From positions 1 to 8,833 of the forward strand of contig DASQMI010000006.1 in NCBI GenBank assembly GCA_035645555.1: 8,833 bases of DNA, given 5' to 3'. Numbering within the stretch: the first letter of the stretch is position 1; each line of letters begins with the position of its first letter. Below the pieces are notes generated by a model. That model was given only the letters and a program-made list of their open reading frames with translations, ran no database searches and was not told where the DNA came from. Shown here piece after piece: positions 5,571-8,833 of the stretch. The stretch is from Lysobacter_F sp035645555 (GTDB lineage Bacteria > Pseudomonadota > Gammaproteobacteria > Xanthomonadales > Xanthomonadaceae). The position numbers and the translations under genes were made by a program.

Positions 5571-6835
5571 GGATCCCTCGCCAGGCGCAGGCCGGCGAAC
5601 TGCCAGCGATCGCGCGGATGGAAGAAGTTGCGGTAGCTGGCGCGCACGTGCCCGCGCGGCGTGGCGCAGCTGCCACCGCGCAAGACCCACGGCCCGCACA
5701 TGAACTGTCCGTTGTATTCGCCGAGCACGCCGCGCCATGGCCGGAAACCCGGATACGGCACATAGGCGCTGGCGGTCCATTCCCACACGTCGCCGAACAG
5801 CTGCTGCAGCCCGGCGGCGGCGGGATCGCCGGCCTGCGGCTGCAGCACGCCGTCCTCGGCGAAGCGCCCGAGCGGCGCCTGCACAGCGGCCGCGCGCTCC
5901 CACTCCAGCTCGGTCGGCAGCCGCGCGCCGGCCCAGCGCGCGAATGCATCGGCCTCGTAGTAGCTGAGGTGGCAGACCGGTGCATGCGGATCGAGCGCGC
6001 GCACGCCGCCCAGGGTGAACGCATGCTCGAGATCCGCGCACCAGTACAGCGGCCGCGTCCAGCCCTCGCGCTCCACCGTGGCCCAGCCTTCGCTCGTCCA
6101 CAGCGCGGGCGTGCGGTAGCCGCCGTCCTCGACGAACGCGCGGTATTCGGCGTTGCTGACCGGGCGCGAGGCGAGCAGGCACGCCGGCGCCAGCGCGCGG
6201 TGGCGCGGGCTCTCGTTGTCGAACGCGAACTGCGCCGCCCCCGGCCACGGCGGTGCGCCGATCTCCACCATCGCCTCGTCGAAGCGCACCCACGTCAGCG
6301 GCACCGCATCGCCGCGCGGCACCGGCAGGTCGGCGCGATAGGCCGGCGCGCGCGGATGCTGGGACAGCGCGTGCAACAGGTCGGTCAGCAGCAGTTCCTG
6401 GTGCTGCTGCTCGTGGTGGGTGCCGAGCAGCACGACGTCGCGCGCGTCGGCGTCGAGCGCGTCGCGCTGCAGCAGTTCCAGCACGCGCTCGTCGAGCGCG
6501 CGCCGGTAGTCGCGCACCTCGGCCAGGGTCGGCCGCGACAGCAGGCCGCGTTGCGCGCGCGGATGCGCGGGCCCGGCGCCGCGGTAGTAGCTGTTGAACA
6601 GCGCCGACCAGTCCGGGCGCAGCGCGCGCCCGCCGGGCAGGCGCGCCAGCACGAACTGCTCGAAGAACCAGGTGGCGTGCGCGAGATGCCACTTCGCCGG
6701 ACTGGCCTCCGGCATCGACTGCAGCATCGCGTCCTCGGCCGAGATCGGCGCGGCCAGCGCCTCGGTGCGCGCGCGCACGCGAGCGAAGCGCTCGGCGAGC
6801 GCGTCGCAGGCAACGGGGACGAGGACCGCGGACAT
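5567..6835 (-). CDS. egtB: Ergothioneine sulfoxide synthase EgtB
   Basis: A 422-residue non-haem iron enzyme that joins hercynine to a thiol donor with O2, forming the sulfoxide intermediate of ergothioneine synthesis. The N-terminal DinB-like part holds the iron ligands: WHLAHATWFFE (49-59, His53 the likely ligand) and GTHHEQQHQELL (138-149, HxxxH as His141/His145). From about residue 175 runs an FGE-sulfatase-type domain with PVSNAEYRAFV, LPTELEWERAA, QLFGDVWEWTAS, WVLRGGSC and a closing RNFFHPRDRWQFAGLRLARD segment. Motifs and length fit the family well. Whether the donor is gamma-glutamylcysteine or free cysteine cannot be told from sequence by eye. It overlaps egtD by ATGA and lies 64 bases downstream of folE on the same strand. 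AGGG (6846-6843) is 7 bases before the ATG. Confidence 0.96.
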   Translation of the reverse strand: MSAVLVPVACDALAERFARVRARTEALAAPISAEDAMLQSMPEASPAKWHLAHATWFFEQFVLARLPGGRALRPDWSALFNSYYRGAGPAHPRAQRGLLSRPTLAEVRDYRRALDERVLELLQRDALDADARDVVLLGTHHEQQHQELLLTDLLHALSQHPRAPAYRADLPVPRGDAVPLTWVRFDEAMVEIGAPPWPGAAQFAFDNESPRHRALAPACLLASRPVSNAEYRAFVEDGGYRTPALWTSEGWATVEREGWTRPLYWCADLEHAFTLGGVRALDPHAPVCHLSYYEADAFARWAGARLPTELEWERAAAVQAPLGRFAEDGVLQPQAGDPAAAGLQQLFGDVWEWTASAYVPYPGFRPWRGVLGEYNGQFMCGPWVLRGGSCATPRGHVRASYRNFFHPRDRWQFAGLRLARDP

Positions 6836-6841
6836 GCCGCG

Positions 6842-6847
6842 ACCCTA
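6842..6847 (-). promoter_or_regulatory. TAGGGT element just before egtB: -10 or Shine-Dalgarno
   Basis: Minus-strand CGCTAGGGTCGCGGC directly precedes the egtB ATG. TAGGGT resembles the other CTAG-centred -10 candidates, but it ends only 6 bases before the start codon, so as a promoter it would give a leaderless mRNA. The same bases contain AGGG at 7-base spacing, a reasonable ribosome binding site. The two readings compete, and sequence alone does not decide. Confidence 0.3.
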
Positions 6848-6899
6848 GCGCGACCGCGGTAGCGATCGCCGTGAAGCCCGCGCGACCGGACCGGCGCGC

Positions 6900-7493
6900 T
6901 CAGCGCGCGCCGCGCACCGCGATGAAGTCGAGGAACTCGGCGCGGGTGCGGGCGTCGTCGCGGAAGCTGCCGAGCATGGTCGAGGTGATCATGCTGACGC
7001 CGCGCTTGTGCACGCCGCGGGTGGTCATGCACTCATGCGCGCCCTCGATCACCACGCCCACGCCCTTCGGCTGCAGCACGTCGGCGATGCAGCGCGCGAT
7101 CTGCGCCGTCATCTTCTCCTGCACCTGGAAGCGGCGCGCGTAGGCCTCGACCACCCGCGCGAGCTTGCTGATGCCGACCACCTTGCCGTCCGGGATGTAG
7201 CCGACGTGCGCGCGGCCGATGATCGGCGCCATGTGGTGCTCGCAGTGGCTTTCGTACTCGATGTCGCGCAGCACGATCATCTCGTCGTAGCCCTCGACCT
7301 CCTCGAACGTGCGCGCGAGGTAGGCGCGCGGGTCGAGTGCGTAGCCGGCGAACCAGTCGCGGTACGCCTCGACCACCCGGCGCGGGGTGTCGATCAGGCC
7401 TTCGCGGCTCGGGTCCTCGCCGGCCCAGCGCAGCAGCGTGCGCACGGCGGCCTCGGCCTGTTCGCGGCTGGGGGTCTCGGGGGATTCGGCCAT
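6900..7493 (-). CDS. folE: GTP cyclohydrolase I, FolE1 type
   Basis: A 197-residue cytoplasmic enzyme converting GTP to 7,8-dihydroneopterin triphosphate and formate, the first step of tetrahydrofolate/pterin synthesis. The zinc site is intact: Cys84 and His87 in SHCEHH and Cys155 in AHECM, matching Cys110, His113 and Cys181 of E. coli, with His86 the catalytic His112 equivalent. These residues place it in the zinc-dependent FolE1 class. Other signatures are EGLIDTPRRV (31-40), GYIPDGKVVGISKLAR (98-113), RFQVQEKMT (121-129), and QPKGVGVVIE (141-150). It starts after a strong terminator that closes the glycine-zipper gene, so it must have its own promoter (TAGCAT at 7525-7520 is a candidate). 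No good Shine-Dalgarno is seen before the ATG. No terminator separates it from egtB, so read-through into the egt genes is plausible. Confidence 0.97.
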   Translation of the reverse strand: MAESPETPSREQAEAAVRTLLRWAGEDPSREGLIDTPRRVVEAYRDWFAGYALDPRAYLARTFEEVEGYDEMIVLRDIEYESHCEHHMAPIIGRAHVGYIPDGKVVGISKLARVVEAYARRFQVQEKMTAQIARCIADVLQPKGVGVVIEGAHECMTTRGVHKRGVSMITSTMLGSFRDDARTRAEFLDFIAVRGAR

Positions 7494-7519
7494 GGCAGCG
7501 ATTCGCGATGGGGGAGCGC

Positions 7520-7525
7520 ATGCTA
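7520..7525 (-). promoter_or_regulatory. Putative -10 element upstream of folE
   Basis: Minus-strand GGGTTAGCATGCG contains TAGCAT (7525 down to 7520; four of six matches to TATAAT), 26 bases before the folE ATG and downstream of the terminator at 7569-7595. No clear -35 is seen. Its position between a terminator and the gene makes a promoter here necessary, but the exact element is a guess. Confidence 0.35.
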
Positions 7526-7568
7526 ACCCAGCGGCGGCGGGGCTGCCGGCAGCGTGCGTGCCGTACGC

Positions 7569-7595
7569 AAAAAAGGAGCCGCGCGGGGCGGCTCC
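7569..7595 (-). terminator. Rho-independent terminator of the glycine-zipper gene
   Basis: On the minus strand GGAGCCGC (7595-7588), a 5-base loop and GCGGCTCC (7582-7575) form an 8-bp perfect stem, followed directly by six T (complement of the A run 7569-7574). It lies 34 bases past the TAG stop at 7629-7631 and separates this gene from folE. Confidence 0.92.
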
Positions 7596-7628
7596 AACAG
7601 GGAGTCCTGCTGCTGGAGAGAGGACGGC

Positions 7629-8090
7629 CTAGCGGCCGTCGCGATCGAAGTCGCCCGGCAGGGCGCGCTCGATGTGGTGCCAGCCGTCGCGCACGGCGTG
7701 ACGGGCGTCGGACCAGGCCAGGCGCGAGCCGCCGCGGTTGCGCTCCCACTCGCTGCCCAGTTCGTCGTCGATCTCGTCGAAGTCGCGGCCGCGGTAACGG
7801 CCGAACGTGCTGTAGCCGTAGCGGTAGGCCGGCGCGTAGTCGTTCCAGTCGTAGTCGCTACGGTAGTACGACGCGTTGCGGAAGTTCTTCTCGAAGTGGC
7901 CTTCGTAATCGGTCGGGTTGATCGCCTCGGCGATCGAGTCGCCCGCCTTGGCGCCGACGATGCCACCGGCGATGGCGCCCACCAGGCTGCCCGCCGGGCC
8001 GGCCGCGGAACCGATCGCCGCGCCCGCCACCGCGCCGGTCACCGCACCGGTGCCCGCGCCAATGCTGTGGTCTTTCTTCACGTCGCTCAT
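7629..8090 (-). CDS. Glycine-zipper protein of unknown function
   Basis: A 153-residue protein with two halves. Residues 10-50 are an Ala/Gly/Val stretch with glycines every fourth residue in two registers (11, 15, 19, 23, 27, 31, then 34, 38, 42, 46, 50), a textbook glycine zipper that packs helices tightly in or on a membrane. There is no cleavable signal before it: the N-terminus MSDVKKDHS is polar. The C-terminal half is rich in Tyr, Asp and Arg (DYAPAYRYGY, then RLAWSDARHAVRDGWHHIER) and ends PGDFDRDGR, which has an EF-hand-like spacing of Asp. Similar proteins are widespread in Xanthomonadales and other proteobacteria, as I recall, without known function. GGAG at 8103-8100 lies 9 bases before this ATG; an upstream in-frame TTG at 8099 abuts that site and is rejected. 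The gene is monocistronic, closed by a strong terminator. Confidence 0.87.
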   Translation of the reverse strand: MSDVKKDHSIGAGTGAVTGAVAGAAIGSAAGPAGSLVGAIAGGIVGAKAGDSIAEAINPTDYEGHFEKNFRNASYYRSDYDWNDYAPAYRYGYSTFGRYRGRDFDEIDDELGSEWERNRGGSRLAWSDARHAVRDGWHHIERALPGDFDRDGR

Positions 8091-8099
8091 TCTCGGCAA

Positions 8100-8103
8100 C
8101 TCC
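8100..8103 (-). promoter_or_regulatory. Ribosome binding site that fixes the glycine-zipper start
   Basis: Minus-strand GGAG (8103-8100) lies 9 bases upstream of the ATG at 8090 and directly against the alternative TTG at 8099. This favours the ATG. Confidence 0.6.
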
Positions 8104-8120
8104 GTCGGTGGGGAGTGACC

Positions 8121-8126
8121 ACGCTA
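8121..8126 (-). promoter_or_regulatory. Putative -10 element upstream of the glycine-zipper gene
   Basis: Minus-strand GCGCTAGCGTGGTC contains TAGCGT (8126 down to 8121), 30 bases before the ATG. A TTCACC (8153-8148) upstream is 21 bases away, too far for a standard -35. A weak call, supported mainly by the same CTAG-type core and spacing as upstream of the MFS gene. Confidence 0.3.
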
Positions 8127-8203
8127 GCGCCGCGGCAATCGAGCGCGGGTGAAGGCACGCCGCACCGGGCATGAACGACGCGTGCGCGCCGTCATGCATC
8201 GCT

Positions 8204-8833
8204 TCAGTGCGCGGCGACCGCGCGCCGTTCCGGCCGACGCTGCGGCCAGCCGCCGGCGAGCGCGCGGTACAGCGTCACCGCACCGACCACGCTGCGCGTG
8301 CGCGCATCCGCCAGTGCGTCTTCGGCCTGCAGCCGCGTGCGCTCGGCATCCAGCACCTCGAGCAGGTCGGCGGCACCGGCGTCGAACCGCACCCGCGCCA
8401 GCGCGGCGGCACGCGCGCTGTCCTCGGCGGCACGCTGCAGCTCGGCATCCTGTTCGCGGGCCCGGGCATACGTGACCAACGCGTTCTCGGTGTCTTCGAG
8501 CGCGCGCAGCACGGTCTGCTCGTAACGTGCCAGCGCCTCGGCAGCGCCGGCTTCGCTGGCGGCAATGCGCGCGCGCACCCGGCCGATGTCGAGGAACGAC
8601 CAGTCGACGCCGAGCGCGACCAGACGCGTCTCGCTGTCGCGCTCGAACAGCGCGTCCGCGTCGATCGCCTGGCTGCCGATCAGCCCGCCGAGAGTAAAAC
8701 GCGGGAACAGGTCGGCGGTGGCCACGCCGATGCGCGCGGTGGCCGCATGCAGGCGGTGCTCGGCGGCGGCGACGTCCGGACGCCGGCGCAGCAGCTCGCC
8801 CGGCGTGCCGGGATCGAGCGCCGGCGGCGGTGC
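8204..8833 (-). CDS. Outer-membrane efflux factor, NodT/OprM (TolC-like) family, N-terminal part outside window
   Basis: The last 209 residues of an outer-membrane channel of RND-type tripartite efflux pumps; the frame is open to the right edge. The fragment starts in the hallmark segment PGELLRRRPDVAAAEHRLHAA, then TARIGVATADLFPRFTLGG, typical of NodT-family lipoproteins at the junction of the two structural repeats. It continues through the second repeat, with long Ala/Glu/Arg-rich helices (ARYEQTVLRALEDTENALV and RVRFDAGAADLLEVLDAERT) that form the periplasmic tunnel. The internal methionine near 8725 is not the real start. The membrane fusion protein and RND pump genes usually precede such a gene, so they are expected beyond the right edge. 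No clear terminator lies between it and the next gene; a 6-bp inverted repeat (8169-8174 with 8192-8197) is the only structure. The transported substrate is unknown. Confidence 0.93.
   Translation of the reverse strand, partial: APPPALDPGTPGELLRRRPDVAAAEHRLHAATARIGVATADLFPRFTLGGLIGSQAIDADALFERDSETRLVALGVDWSFLDIGRVRARIAASEAGAAEALARYEQTVLRALEDTENALVTYARAREQDAELQRAAEDSARAAALARVRFDAGAADLLEVLDAERTRLQAEDALADARTRSVVGAVTLYRALAGGWPQRRPERRAVAAH

Noticed and set aside
5618..6862. 414-codon plus-strand open frame opposite egtB
   Set aside because: Antisense shadow of egtB, which has its full set of iron ligands and FGE-domain motifs.
6894..6908. GCGCGC-TCA-GCGCGC hairpin at the folE stop codon
   Set aside because: Six-bp stem with a 3-base loop in a very GC-rich context and no T run; expected by chance here and not convincing as a terminator.
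8169..8197. GCATGA/TCATGC inverted repeat between the efflux gene and the glycine-zipper gene
   Set aside because: Arms of only 6 bp around a 17-base loop and no T tract; not enough for a terminator or operator call.
7858..8199. Open frame starting in the gap upstream of the glycine-zipper gene
   Set aside because: Out of frame with the glycine-zipper protein, covers its start region, and yields Arg/Gly-rich low-complexity sequence.
1..8833. CRISPR arrays, tRNA/rRNA genes, insertion sequences, phage or toxin-antitoxin features
   Set aside because: No direct-repeat array, no tRNA-like cloverleaf, no transposase motif and no terminal inverted repeats were seen on either strand.

Overview
The window is very GC-rich bacterial DNA, densely coded, with ten or eleven genes and no gap longer than about 135 bases. 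The content suggests a gammaproteobacterium of the Xanthomonadales (Lysobacter, Luteimonas or a relative). This rests on an aryl-polyene/xanthomonadin-type FabG, an I78 protease-inhibitor lipoprotein, a glycine-zipper protein with a conserved aromatic C-terminal half, and sparse CTAG tetramers that lie mostly just upstream of genes. The assignment is an inference; no taxonomic marker gene is present.

Left part (about 1-2251), + strand: the 3' end of a short-chain dehydrogenase resembling the 3-ketoacyl-ACP reductase of aryl polyene clusters; a secreted protein of unknown function followed by a strong intrinsic terminator; a small lipoprotein of unknown function; and a lipoprotein with a peptidase inhibitor I78 domain, preceded by a plausible promoter. 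All of these products except the reductase are exported or lipid-anchored. This side ends at a convergent junction with a long GC hairpin (2288-2327).

Right part (about 2351-8833), - strand, in transcription order from the right edge: the 3' end of a NodT/OprM-type outer-membrane efflux factor; a glycine-zipper protein closed by an intrinsic terminator; GTP cyclohydrolase I (folE); the ergothioneine genes egtB and egtD; a thioredoxin-reductase-like flavoprotein; and a TetA-family MFS transporter. egtB and egtD overlap by ATGA, and egtD overlaps the flavoprotein gene by 14 nt, so these three genes almost certainly form one translationally coupled unit. EgtD trimethylates histidine to hercynine and EgtB adds sulfur oxidatively. 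No egtA, egtC or egtE homologue is present in the window.

The point most worth a second look is the flavoprotein. It keeps the FAD motif and the CxxC redox pair of thioredoxin reductases, but it lacks a recognisable NADPH-binding glycine motif and is locked into the ergothioneine operon. It could act in ergothioneine redox recycling or in a linked thiol system; this is a hypothesis only. I found no CRISPR array, insertion sequence, tRNA, rRNA or phage feature.
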